The notes under the pieces were generated by a model that saw only the letters and a list, made by a program, of their open reading frames with translations, was not told where the DNA came from and ran no database searches. A stretch of 60,000 bases of DNA from Phoronis australis (lineage: Eukaryota > Phoronida > Phoronidae), in the NCBI GenBank assembly GCA_002633005.1, contig NMRA01000073.1, positions 655,791 through 715,790 on the forward strand, in the 5' to 3' direction. Made by a program: the position numbers and the translations under genes. Below, piece by piece: positions 23,301 through 35,343 of the stretch (position 1 is its first letter; every line of letters starts with the position of its first letter).

Positions 23301-26300
23301 TGGATTTAGGGGCAGGGGACTGCTCTTTCCTCTAGACCTGACCAAACAAAATTTGTCAGGTATGTTTTTTTCAGCTATGATGCGAAAATTTTTCTTTCAA
23401 ACATTTTGGTTGGGTCCCCCTTGCGACGAACACCATCCACCAGTGACTATATCAAGTTCTTAAATAAGGTTATTCAACACTGCTAGTGTTTTTCCATGCT
23501 GTCTCTTTACTATTAATATTTCCAAAGCGTTTATATAAATTCTTTGCAACCGTCATGCTGTCAATTTACTTGGACGACTGATGTGTGGCAGGATATTAAT
23601 ACGATTCACACAAACATGTTCTGGTGTCTCAATGAATGTCTGTGAATGAAGAAAATAGTGTTTTTACCCAAGTGTCGTCTTGTACACCAGGATTAAAAAT
23701 TAGATGAAGTCACAGATGCTTTTGTACACTCACTAAAAAGTTGCATGTAGAATGTTTCCCATTTTAGACAAAAACTATTTGGTCACTTACACGAGGATGC
23801 TTCACATCATAACTAGCACGTACAACATTTATAGCTAACTGTGTGTCATTGGATCGTTGCTTTGGAATACCCACTGTTCATTTTACTTCTAATACCTCGG
23901 CAGCTCGCTGGCGCCACCTACATGGAAGTTCATAAAGCTGGCGGTGGAATAAACTTCACAGTTAACCATACCAGGGAAGCTAGCAAGCAGCAGCTGCTGG
24001 ACAGTTTTGTAGAGCGGCTACGATGCATGTTGTCATGCGGTACAACTCTTGCCGAGTGCAAAACTGGATATGGTTTACACTGGGACGTGGAGCGGAAAAT
24101 GCTTGAGGTTATAGAGGAGGGTCGTAAACTCATTCCTGTCGATATATCGGCAACATACTGTGGTGCCCATGCTGTTCCAAAGTGAGTTGGAATTTATAAT
24201 AAAAAGCAGCATAGTGCTTTAACTCATTCAACCTTGAGCGCCATATGGTATAAACAGCTTAATAATGGCCTGGCTGGGCTGTGATAGTTTACCCTCTTAA
24301 AGTTGGAAGGTATTTCACAAAGAAACGCTGCACATTAAACCTCATTACTTAGTCATTAGTGAACATAATGATGCTCACCAAATATTCAGCTAATGTGTCT
24401 TGTATCCAGGTCCAATATTGATAATGGGTTGAACAAGTAGTTTTACTTTTTGTTTTCAAAAACATAAACATAATTTGTTTACCATAAATCCATTTTAATT
24501 TCCTGATAACATACCAGCAAAGTTTACCATGTGGCATATCCCCATCATAATCTAGATCACTGAAGTCTATATCTAAATCTGACCATTCAGTGCCACCAGT
24601 ATGCACACTTTTGTCTATCATACCCATAATCATTGAAGTCTATATCTAAATCTGACCATTCAGTGCCACCAGTATGCACACTTTTGTCTATCATACCCAT
24701 AATCATTGAAGTCTATAATTATCTAAATCTACTGTCATCAGTATCCACATCCGTAACTTCAAGAACTGTGAGAGAGCAGCAGAGATAATATCCGTATAAG
24801 AAGAAGGTAGTAATTTCAATTGAGTGTATACACAAAGTGCTAGTGACAGAGTAGAATGTTCTCAATAATTGGACTGTCATTTCGTTATTGCATGCGTGCA
24901 CCCACGAGGGCTTGAATGAGCCCCCCCATTTGGCGAAGTGGGCAAAAAGGTCCGCCTCAGAGAAACGAAAAGTCTGAGAAAACGAGACAAAAGTCCACAT
25001 ATGCACAGTGAAGGTGGTACCCCGTTTTTTTGTTTTATTTTTATTCCTCCCACTTTTTTGTCAGCAAAAGGTCCACATCGTCAGAAATTCGAGCCCCCCA
25101 TAGTAAAGGCTGGGTGTGCGCATGCATTGTATCTGGTCAGTTCCAATAAACCCAATAAAGTAAACAGGAGCAACCTCGCAGATGATTATGGTGATAGCAG
25201 TGCCATTAGCTTCAATCTAGTCTTCACATCAAACAAATGTACAATATTTCATCAAAGAACTTCTCTGTAACCTTTCAAAAGTTATTACAACAATCACTAC
25301 AAAGTTAGCACATGACGGCGACATCTCGTTGCTCCCAACTTGTTCGATTCTATAGCCCAACAATAAGCTGGGAAGTTTACCCCATAGCCAATATCTTACA
25401 CGACTGATAACTCCGTTCTGGCATTTATGGTTGGAGGGCCTGCGCTCTTTTGTTCGATAATTGCTCTAATCTCCGATCAGATTGTATCTAGACTTACTGG
25501 GCTGAGCTGATGAAAATGAAAGTTAAGTTATAACATTTTTGAGCTTAAACCAATAGCATTTCTGAATTCCTCGTCAAATGCTGATCATGTTCCGTTTTTG
25601 AATCACCAAAATTGCCCAACTGCAACAGAAGTTAAGACAATCTAATCTGTCCAAGCGGACGCACTGGCTTTGACTGTTCATATGCATTCAGTTCTAGCGT
25701 GCAACCACCATAGGTTTCCTTTGAAGCCTGGGGGATAACTGGCCTGCTTCTTATACATACGGGACAAAAGACTGAGCTGGACAGATAACAAAAGAGCCAG
25801 ATGTTATCACACGTTCAGCACTCCTCACTTCTGGAAAAGTTATTGAACGACAGAACGCTGTAATGAAGTCATACCTCCAGGGTTTTCCTTGATTTGATAA
25901 TTAGCTCTTGAAGAAATGGTTCTTAAGTCCAGAAATAACAGCCAATAGGCATTAAGTTCACATACAGATTCTGGTGTCTCAGTCTTCATTGGATGGAAAA
26001 CTGGGAATACCCTAGATGTATTTTAACTTAAGCCAATAAATTGCTGCCTTCTATCCCTCCTGAAGGTGGTATCCGCCTGTGAGAAACATTGTTTAGATAA
26101 CGCTTCCAGACGGCAACAGCCCCTGAGTGAAAACAGTCACGCCATCTGGCGGCTTCAGGGAGGAATGAGTTGAGCCTCCTTCCATCAGAAAGTAAACTTT
26201 TACTTTCGACTGCTTACTGTTGCTGTACATTATTTATTATTTATTATTATTTATTATAATTGTAATATTTACAATGAGGGTAGCCCTATCAGTTCACACT

Positions 26301-29300
26301 GCTTTCCATGGGGGCCCTCAGTAAAAAACAAACAGCTAGTAAGACAAAAACAGATTTACACAATGAAAGACAAATTTAAGTAATAAGCAAAGAATAAGAA
26401 ATGAACATGAAAAGACTGATGAAGCAAAATAAAAATAAAATATGATATATAAAAGATAAAGAAATTAAGACAAGATAATTAACTAAAAAAATAAATATAA
26501 ATATAAAAAATTAAAACAGACAATAAATAATTAATAAAAGTAAGACATATAAATAACAAATGAATGCAATTCTTAGACACTACATGGAGTTACATGTATG
26601 GGTATTTTAGCTCACGTGCTTACATAAATTATGAAATGTGCGCCTCTGTGTGGAACTATAACTAAGGAAATAACTGGCTGAAGCAGTGGACTAAAATTGA
26701 TCAAAAGATACATGAAAACGCCCACTCAATTTAACATGCACGCAAGCACTCGCACATACGAGACATGGCTGCCTGTGCTTATTTGTAGATTTGCAACGAT
26801 TCAATGACTTGTTGCCGACGTCATTATAGAAAAACACTGAATTGAGATGGATTATAGGACAGTGAAATCAATTCTGAAATCTGGCTAAAAGTTAAAAATT
26901 CACGTAAATGAGGCAGTCTCCTCTGGCGCACAGAAATGTTTATTTGGTATTAGCGTCACATAAAAGTGGCAGTTTTCTTGATTGTTTGCGAATCTGCCGT
27001 TTGGTGGAGCAAAATCATCTGTTGGGTAGTAGAGAAACAACATCCATGGTTTGATTCGGTCTCCTATTGCCTACTTCTTAATGAACAGCCTTGCCATTAC
27101 TCAGTGACCATGTCATTCAAAACCAATACAGATTTTAGCCTCGAATCCTTGAATCTGGCATGTTTCCGATTAATTGATTCTGAAAAATGTGTGGTTTTCA
27201 CCTCTACCTATAAGTGACGTGTATGTATAATTTCTGGTTTTGCATGTGACTATAATTTCCTGATTTCAGTAACCAAACAGACAGTACTTAATGTAACTTG
27301 TTGTTTGATAACTTCTCGTCTATTTTGGAGTTTTGCGACAGCTTTTACTATTTGAGAATTTTTTCCCAGAGGCTCTACAGCTCAACAGGCCACGAAAGAT
27401 ATAATTCACGACCAAATTCCTGCCTTGAAGACTATGATTGATAATGGCACACTACAAGTAGACAATATTGATGTGTTCTGTGAAAAGGGTGTCTTTGATG
27501 TAGAGCAGTCCTGCAAAATACTACAAGCGGGCAAGGCAATTGGACTTAACATCAACTTCCACGGGGAGGAACTGCATCTTCTTCACTCAGCTGAGGTTAG
27601 TGCGCCCTCTTTGGTTGTATAACGTAACACTTAACAGTCATTACATGAGTTTACTTTCTTTTCAGTGTTGCTCTTTTTAGGCGATAATCATTAATAGAAA
27701 TACAACCTACCCGATGTGGTACTTGTATATCAATGTTAAGAGTTCTGCTTGGGAACTGCAGGTATTAGCCTTTTGGTGTTGCTTTTTACAGCCCAGCTAT
27801 CAGGGCTTGTGGATTGTGAGTAATGGCGACTTGATATTTAACATCAAGATTTGAATCATGTTCCTCATTTCCTAGATGGGGGCTGAGATTGGTGCCACGG
27901 CCGTCAGTCATCTGGAGGAGGTGTGTCCGGCTGGGATTGATGCCATGTCAGCCGCAGGCACCGTTGCCGTCATCCTGCCCACAACAGCATACATCCTGCG
28001 TCTGAAGAACCCTCCGGTTAGAGACATGATTGATAAGGATGTACCCGTAGCGTTAGGGAGTGACTTCAACCCTAACGCTTTCTGCTTGTCCATGGTAAGT
28101 ACTCCTGTCTGTAAATTTCTTAGGAATTGGTGTTTTGTTGTAGTTACATTATGGTGATTTGGTGACATAGCAACATGCGCCTGGCAAGATTCATTACACG
28201 AAACATTTGGTCAAAAGTCACTAATGCGTGGGGGCTCTTTTGTGAAGGCGTGCACCTTCTAGAAATCGACACATGCATTGTTGATGCTGCAGTTATCAGA
28301 AAATTGTGATAGTGACAACTCTTGTGCCACACATGCCAATTGAAATACTGTGTGACTATGTTGTAACTTGTTTAATTTACAGCCAATTGTCATGCACTTG
28401 GCCTGTGTAAATCTGCGGATGTCTATGGCTGAGGCGTTGGCTGCATCAACCATAAATGCAGCCGCATCTCTTGGAAAATCATCCACACATGGGTCTCTGG
28501 AGAAAGGGAAACTTGGTGACATGCTGATACTTAATGCGCCCCGGTGAGTGTCTGCTCAGTCTCTGTCAACATTGGTAATGTTGTCTGAATGTTAACAACT
28601 TAGATATTATTATCACCTAGTGCTTTCAACGTTCACAACAAGTATGTTGTCTCATCTTGATACCAAAATTGTTTGATTTCAAGTTGCTGTAAACCTGCCT
28701 TCTATCAAAGTTCTGATTCTTCCAAATTTAGAATCGTTATCTTCTGATCATAATGAAGGCCAAGTTGAGACTTGTTTTATAACTGACAGTTGATTAGTAC
28801 TGGAGAACTGGTTCAGACAGTGTCTGACCTGGGTGGTCATGCTATGCACCGAGCAATAACAAAACGTCAATTTTGTGAGCTGTTTTCAATTATAAGTCTT
28901 AGGATAAAACAGAACTGGAGTACACCGGCTATGTACNTGCATCAACCATAAATGCAGCCGCCTCTCTTGGAAAATCATCCACACATGGATCTCTGGAGAA
29001 AGGGAAACTTGGTGACATGCTGATACTTAATGCGCCCCGGTGAGTGTCTGCTCAGTCTCTGTCAACATTGATGATGTTGTCTGAATGTTAACAACTTAGA
29101 TATTATTTTCATCACCTAGTGCTTTCAACGTTCACAACAAGTATGTTGTCTCATCTTGATACCAAAATTGTTTGATTTCAAGTTGCTGTAAACCTGCCTT
29201 CTATCAAAGTTCTGATTCTTCCAAATTTAGAATCGTTATCTTCTGATCATAATGAAGGCCAAGTTGAGACTTGTTTTATAACTGACAGTTGATTAGTACT

Positions 29301-29756
29301 GGAGACCTGGTTCAGACAGTGTCTGACCTGGGTGGTCATGCTATGCACCGAGCAATAACAAAACGTCAATTTTGTGAGCTGTTTTCAATTATAAGTCTTA
29401 GGATAAAACAGAACTGGAGTACACTGGCTATGTACATGTAAGTGCAAACCAAAAGGGTAGTCTTTTTGACTGAAAACGTGTTCATGGTAGCTTTAAGCAA
29501 TGGCATACAATGAGCCAGGAAGTTGTATATAATTTCAAAACACCTAATAGTTAATAGTATTATAATTTTGTGTTTGCTTTTACCTAGTACATGTTTCTGT
29601 GCTCTAACAGTGTTTTCGATGTGGGTGCTCAGTTTGCACAAATTTTGATTTGTGACTCATTTCAGGTGGGAACACTTGGTTTACCAGTTCGGAGAACACA
29701 GTCATGTGATTAGTCATGTGATCAAAGAGGGCAAGGTAGTACATAGTAACACTTGA
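20380..29756 (+). CDS. AMDHD1: Imidazolonepropionase, complete, 8 exons
   Basis: Hydrolyses 4-imidazolone-5-propionate to N-formimino-glutamate, third step of histidine breakdown; a metal-dependent amidohydrolase. Exons: 20380-20534, 21178-21290, 22216-22280, 23904-24181, 27370-27595, 27876-28094, 28383-28543, 29666-29756. All junctions keep frame and total 435 codons plus TGA, close to the human protein (about 426). The start is the first ATG in frame with the conserved LLVHGARQVV block. Metal and active-site motifs are intact: DAHTHPVW (the His-x-His pair, exon 3), ECKTGYGL and CGAHAVPK (exon 4), DNIDVFCEKGVF and NFHGEEL (exon 5), HLEEV, LPTTAY and GSDFNPNA (exon 6), and WEHLVYQFG (exon 8). 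A partial second copy of exon 7 (28,938-29,039) follows a single N and is best ignored. HAL lies upstream on the same strand. Confidence 0.97.
21291..22215 (+). other. AMDHD1 intron 2, nothing recognised
   Basis: Intron between exon 2 and exon 3. No coding-like segment, repeat boundary or RNA gene identified. Confidence 0.6.
22330..22870. repeat. Tandem-like copies of the dispersed ~150-bp-unit repeat (inverse orientation)
   Basis: At least three irregular units share blocks resembling tatcttcaaaagtcctcaac then ggattttaatgaaa, and cacctagtggcaattt or catctagtggccattttt. Reverse-complemented, these match the blocks at 2820-3110 and 58,840-59,800. In AMDHD1 intron 3; noncoding. Confidence 0.6.
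24561..24715. repeat. 73-bp tandem repeat, two copies and part of a third
   Basis: tgaagtctatatctaaatct starts at 24,561 and again at 24,634, and the opening of a third copy appears at 24,707. The two full copies are essentially identical, so the duplication is recent. In AMDHD1 intron 4. Confidence 0.85.
24889..25124. mobile_element. Inverted-repeat element, copy 1 (partner at 45,163)
   Basis: The ends gcatgcgtgcaccca and gctgggtgtgcgcatgc are imperfect inverted repeats. The interior contains aaaaggtccgcctcagaga, which matches in reverse the segment at 45,359-45,377. About 235 bp, noncoding, AMDHD1 intron 4. Confidence 0.55.
26229..26262. repeat. TTA/ATT microsatellite
   Basis: Imperfect run of attatt units followed by A-rich low complexity sequence. 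Confidence 0.7.
28442..29435. repeat. ~497-bp direct repeat joined by a single N (likely assembly overlap)
   Basis: Copy 1 is 28,442-28,936 and copy 2 is 28,938-29,435, with N at 28,937 exactly at the join. They differ by scattered substitutions and a 3-bp indel (attattatcacc versus attattttcatcacc), as two alleles would. The repeat covers the 3' part of AMDHD1 exon 7 and the start of intron 7. Confidence 0.92.
28938..29039 (+). pseudogene. Second partial copy of AMDHD1 exon 7
   Basis: Repeats the 3' 102 nt of exon 7 (AASTINAAASLGKSSTHGSL and on to LILNAP) with its GTGAGT donor but without an acceptor or the first 59 nt. It starts immediately after the N at 28,937. With no acceptor it cannot be spliced in, and the protein is complete without it. 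Treat as an assembly duplicate. Confidence 0.88.
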
Positions 29757-30115
29757 TGTTGAGTCATGTCATCTAGACAGCAAGAGCCTGTTTTGTCAAA
29801 GGTTATATGCCCAGCTGTAAGCTAAGATGGTTGAAGCTATAGTGAATGCATTGCTGTTTCACTTATTCAGTTCAAACCATTGCAACTGAAACTTGATCAT
29901 TGTTAATATTTGCATTCAACGACCACCTCAATGTTCATGAACCAAATTTTAATGGATCGTGTGAAGACCGTCTTTTGATAAACTGGGCTCGGTCCTGGGT
30001 ACTGTTATTAGGATAGAGCAGTTGAATATTGAAAATTCACGACTTACTGTAAATTGCCTCAGTTGATGCAAAACAAAGAAACCAGGTGTGTGTTATCATG
30101 AAATGTTCTGCAAAA

Positions 30116-30121
30116 AATAAA
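30116..30121 (+). terminator. Candidate AMDHD1 polyadenylation signal AATAAA
   Basis: First clear AATAAA after the AMDHD1 stop, 360 nt downstream, followed by T-rich sequence. Confidence 0.45.
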
Positions 30122-30889
30122 ATTATTCATTTTCCTTTTTTTAATCTGCTTTATTGAAAAAAGGTAATCAAGCACTTATTGAACGGTTCATGTATGTTTT
30201 TGATAGTTTTTATATTTGAAGGTGAGCAGCTTAAAAGTCCCCAATTAACTTGGTAACTGCTTCTAAACATTCCCACCTGTCAACTTCCTGGCAGGAAAGA
30301 AGCTCTCGCCTCCCTACCCGCCTCTTATAACTTTGCATGTCCAAAGATTGTTTTATCAAGGACACGACAACAACTGTAGAGTACAGTAACATCTATAAAA
30401 ACGCAAAGAATTTGCAACGCTGGTGACAATTTAAAGCATTTAATCCCTGACTGTATTAATTTTTATAAACAATTTGAGATAGAATTCAATTTGAAAAATT
30501 ACCTTAGTCTCAATGTACTCCGTGCACAGGCATGGCATATTTTCGACGTTCAAATCAAAAACTATTAATTGAAGCAAACACTTAGATGTTGACCGTACAT
30601 ACAGAGTGTGCCCCTTCTGTGCCAATCTTGTTGAGGGTGAATACCATTTTCTTTTATATTGTCATACATACACTAAACTTAAAACAAAAACAGTGCAGGT
30701 GGCCTGATGTCATTTGCGGTGCACATGCAAAGGCCTCATGGTTGGGCCCATTGCACAAAACACCCGAGGTAAACGCTAGAGCGCCGTTATGGTTCTTTGT
30801 CAAGGAAGTTTTCAAGTCAGTCCATCTCCTTTAAGAAAACGGAACGACCATAGACATCAATGGGACAGACATTTCCACTTGTTGCCATG

Positions 30890-32700
30890 CTCTATGTGTT
30901 GTAGGCATGTAACAATGTCATCCAGTAGGTTGCTCCTTAGCTTACATGTATAAAAAGCTGGACAAGACTCTACCAGCTGTTTCGGGGTTTCAACGTTAGT
31001 ACCATGCCCGGACACACTGGGTTTCCCACATGCCCAGTAATGTGTCTGTGTCGGGCTAGGTTGCAGTGGCCCATCAAACTTTGAATGATGTGTCTTATGC
31101 CCAATCTATCTAGACTCGAAAGGTTTTTTGAACCTTTTGGTTTGATCATATTGGGAAAATTCTCGTTGGTCTCTCTGCAGTAGTTAAGTGATGCCCACTG
31201 GGCTGCTGACTGGGTATGTACCCAGTCTTATGTACCCATTCTGCAACATCTGTAGGATACCGAGATAGCAGGTTCAGGTACACTGTGCAGAACACTGGCT
31301 CCTATCTTTGTAAGTCTGTTGCATTTTCGCTACTGTCAATTCCCACATGGGCCCTGACCCAGTGTACATTGACGGTTCTTGCAATTGCAAGCTTGTTAAT
31401 CTCGTTATTGCAAGCATTAACACAAGAGCTGACCTTTGGTTTCTTTCGGGTTTTTACTGCCACTTGGCTATCTGAAACGACGGTAATTCGCCGATTACCC
31501 AGCTCGGTGTTCCATTGTCGTGCCAGTTGAGCAGCTCTATTAATTGCAGTGATCTCGGCCTGGAACACCGTGGCAAGATTGCCTAGCAATACCCAGCTTT
31601 CTGCATTCTGCTACAGTAAGGCTTGGAAAATAGATTCTAGCACCTGTCTAGCCATTTTCCAGGTTTAGAATCATACGTATAACAAACCACCTCATTCTTG
31701 TGTTCAGCGGTAGGTGAAGAAATAGTTTGTACGATTCAAAGCTGTGATCTGGACATCACTGGGCATATTCCATAGTTGCCCAGTTTTGACCATTAGCTTA
31801 TTGCACACATTCATGTGGCTTCTATGTGCAACGGAATTGGGGATTTTTCACCCACTGACCATTATATCTTGAGCCAAAAAGCAGCAAATGCAGCTTCACC
31901 CTCAAGGTATATGTACAGTGGTGGTAGACTGATTAACATTTTAAGGGCTGCAGAAGGCGTCCTTGGAAAAGCTGAGGTAAAGGACAGACTTGCAAGTAGA
32001 CGTTGCAGCTGATTAAGTTAACTTTGTTGATAATTGTAATCTGTTTTAACGCTGTTACCCATACTGACGCAGCATAAGACATCATAGGTTGGATAACAGC
32101 AGTATAAAATTAAATCCAGAACATATTCTTGGCATACATTCCCCAAGTTTTACCCACCGCACCACTGCATCTCACCAGTACAGTTTTGGCTTTTGAGATT
32201 TTTTCTGTAGTATGCGGGGTCCAGGAAAGTCGGTGGTGCAAAATGACACTTAAATAAGTCACCTTGTCTACAGGATAAAGATGTTTATCATTCAGCGTTA
32301 AAGGTCGCATTGACCATTTAATCATCCAGGTGAACATAATCACCTTTGTTTTGCTACGACTCATTTCCAAGTCAACTGACTTAGCCAATGTGGCTGCTGT
32401 ATTCAGTGCTCTTTGAGCAAGATGGCAACGTGTGTCAGGATCGATGCTAGACACACCGAGAACGATATCATCTGCCTATCAGACTTGAACACATAAGCTA
32501 GGTCTCATGTCAGCCGATAATTGTCAAAGTAGACCATCTATAACCAAGTTGAAGAGGGTGGGTGAGGCAGCCCCGCCCTGAGGTGTTCCCCTGGTGATGC
32601 AAACCGCCACACTTACATCCTCTAGACAAGCAGTCACAAATTGACTTTCGAGCATGTTAATTAATGATCCACCTGGTAAGACACCTATTCACTATAAAGT
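30890..32700 (-). mobile_element. Degenerate LINE (non-LTR retrotransposon): RT end, RNase H, C-terminal Cys/His part
   Basis: On the minus strand the order is: NMLESQFVTACLEDVSVAV then RGTPQGGAASPTLFNLVIDG (RT, about 32,660-32,520), ADDIVLGVSSIDPDT (32,485-32,440) carrying the Asp-Asp pair, and the RT thumb at 32,440-32,110 (SRSKTKVIMF, PVDKVTYLSVILHHRLSW). RNase H follows at 31,589-31,302 (FQAEITAINRA, VVSDSQVAVK, HWVRAHVGIDSSENATDL). A His-rich end near 31,100-31,030 (LMGHCNLARHRHITGH) completes it. Stop codons directly precede ADD where a Tyr or Phe is expected, and frames shift. RT followed by RNase H suggests a Jockey/I-like clade. No endonuclease seen. Dead copy between convergent genes. 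Confidence 0.8.
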
Positions 32701-34493
32701 TGTTTAGTGCAACGCGGATCGCGTCCTCAATAAAAAAGCACGAACAAGATAAATGAAGGACTGGTGCAGAAGGCAAATTGTTATAAAAATATTAAATCCT
32801 TTACAATCTAGCTACCAGATGATGTAGAGCGGTCGCCCTAGAGAACCCTATAAGTCTAAGTATACTCATTGTTGTTGGACTTAGGTACGTCAATATGCAA
32901 GCACCCTTCGGTATTTAAACATTTGAATGGGTTCATAGTTTGAAACTACATGTCGACGTCATAATCACGGCTGTGCTATAACGTATATTGTGACTTTAGC
33001 CCTAGAGAAAAAAGCATATAAAAGCCAATAACATCAAACTTCTTGTTTGGACCATGCTGAATTTTTAACTTGGAGCTGTTGGTACTATTGGTATGTACCA
33101 AATTTGACCAAATTCCAAACTAACTAAAAAGATTAGAGAAATGACAATCATCTGGTCAAACAACAGGTAGCGCTACCATAGCATGATACAACCTGTTGGA
33201 AGCTTGGACAAAATGCGTCAACAAATTCAAGTGTACCGACTGTGTCACAACAAATAATGAATATTCAATCATTTATTGAACTATTCACGAACATCATACA
33301 CAGTTTTATAAAAGGTCAATGCCATTAATCTTTCCACACGATGTGACAAGTCAACTGTTCCAGCATAATATGAACAGTATTCATTATCTAAAATAATCGG
33401 CAATTCAGCACTATATATTAAGTAAAATTAACAATCATAAGTCTTGATTCAACCTGACAGAAGATTTTATCCGAGAATGGTGAAATCCGACTTCTCACTG
33501 CACAAGCTAGAACAACTGCAATGTTGAAAGTCAAGAGTTCAGTAAAAAGTCGACCTGTTTTACTGTAAGTAGTAACAATACACAATGAATTAGTTTAAGT
33601 AACTTGCAATACTTATAAATCGTACTCGGTATAAGCGGATTGTATATAAATTTGTATGTTACAGTTTAATTTATCGATATAATTATAAAAATATTTTGCT
33701 ATACAGTCTCTTGTTCACGACAACTACCGCCACCATTAAGCTGGTGTGCTGAATAAACATTACTCAGTACAAGTAGCAACCATGCCTATAGGAAACAATG
33801 CATTATCAACTCCCATTGAAAGAGCATAACACTAAGCCTATATTTCTAACAACTTACTCATCAACAGTGTTGTCATCTCTGTTGTAAAATCAATTACGAA
33901 CAACTGGAAGATATCAAGAGCCAAGTATTACTTCGGCTGTATAAAGTAGAAAACAAGCATTTGCAATTTTTACGACAACAATTTCCAACTGTTTCAACAA
34001 TATGAAAAATATTTAATATTATTCTACAAACAGTAAAAACACATTCTAAATGAAAACCCTTGGAATCTTTTTCATAAGCTGATTCATGAATATATTTATA
34101 ATCCCATTGAATAGTCACAAAATAGGGTAAGCTTGGTATCGAATTACCGCACTAATAATCTCTCATTTCACAACCTCGGGAGGTCACAGTTTGTATTACA
34201 TCTCATAACAGAGTTCAACATCATTCATTTAATACTACATATTCTGAACTAAATAATTTGTCTATCGCTTAATAATTTTATCCAATCACAAGTTTGAAGT
34301 CATATACAAAGCTAGACTATATTCACAAGATGCACCAAACGTCATTGCTTGTAGCATTGCTCTTGAATATCATGTTCATGACAACAAAGTCTTGAGTTAC
34401 TGAAGGTCACTGAAGGTCACGCACTTGGTCAACGTCTCAGAGTTTGAGAGTCTACTTTCATCTGACTTTGACCTCCAACCGAGAAGGCCAGAA
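32701..34493. other. Convergent intergenic region and DOCK 3' UTR
   Basis: AT-rich; no gene seen. The DOCK transcript (minus strand) must end somewhere here. A TTTATT on the plus strand near 33,271-33,276 would be AATAAA on the minus strand, about 1.2 kb past the stop, but I cannot tell which site is used. Confidence 0.4.
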
Positions 34494-35343
34494 CTACGAA
34501 AAACTTGCGTCTTCTGGCACATCCACTGATTGTGTGGAAGCATAAGGTGGGGAACGAGCAGAACCTGAAGGACGAGGGGGTAGAGGGGGAGGCCTGTCTT
34601 CTTGCTTCGTGGCCTTCTGGGGTTTATTGGGTGGTAATGGGGGTGGAGTTTGGGAAGTACTGTCATTACCCACCGACTGTTTCCGTAGAGAAGCCAGCGG
34701 GCTGCTGCGTTTAACTGGAGAAACAGGAAGTGAAGGCTTTCTCAAGATCGGACTTCCACGAGCCGGGAGGGGCGGAGCGGCAGATGACTTTCCGTCTGGG
34801 TCATCGTTGTGGCCCGTCGGACTGCTGGGTCTTTGGGGCAGGGGAGGTAATTCTTCAGAGGACTGTGGTCCGGTCACGGAGAGTTTGCGTTTTGGTGACA
34901 CTGTCGGCTTGTTAGAGGAAGCGTGAATGGTCTGACGACATCTGGGCTTCGGCTTATTTGGGAAAGAAGATGGAAATGGGTCCGACGGGAGCTGGAAAAA
35001 CAAAAAATGGACTAAAAATTGATGATATATTAGACATACAAGACTTGCATCCCTGGAAACAAAAGCGACCAACTGTTTGATGTCTCATTGACTGTGAGCA
35101 ACATGAGGGGAATGGCAAAGACACTAATGCAAACATCATCAATCTCAACAAAACCAACGGATTCTTCCCACAATCCCATGCTCCGGGAAGCACAGGCAGC
35201 GCGATTTTAATTTGTTCGTATGAAGGTCAAAGGAAGGTTGCACCTTCCCATGCCAACTAATTACCTCACCTTAATTTGTCTTTTTGGTCTGTCTGGTAAA
35301 GGTGGTGGCATTTCTGGTGGGACTTCTGGTGCTTTTTGAATGT
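34494..35343 (-). CDS. Last two DOCK exons, proline-rich SH3-binding tail
   Basis: Exon 35,343-35,270 reads IQKAPEVPPEMPPPLPDRPK and RQIK, ending AAG|gtgagg. The final exon, 34,991-34,494, begins LPSDPFPSSFPNKPKPR and runs 165 codons to TAG. PxxP motifs include SEELPPLPQRP, APPLPARGSP, TPPPLPPNKP and RPPPLPPRP, typical of DOCK tails that bind CRK-type SH3 domains. The first exon needs a phase-1 predecessor, whereas the exon at 44,354 ends in phase 0. At least one exon in between is therefore probably missing from this model. Confidence 0.75.

Larger units (their letters stand above)
24182..27369 (+). other. AMDHD1 intron 4 (3.2 kb), repeat-rich
   Basis: Holds the 73-bp tandem repeat, the inverted-repeat element at 24,889, an ATT-type microsatellite near 26,229-26,262 and an A-rich stretch 26,340-26,560. 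The open frames at 24,349-25,270 and 26,966-27,217 have no recognisable family. Confidence 0.6.

Noticed and set aside
34505-34926. Plus-strand open frames over the last DOCK exon
   Set aside because: Gly-rich antisense of the proline-rich tail.
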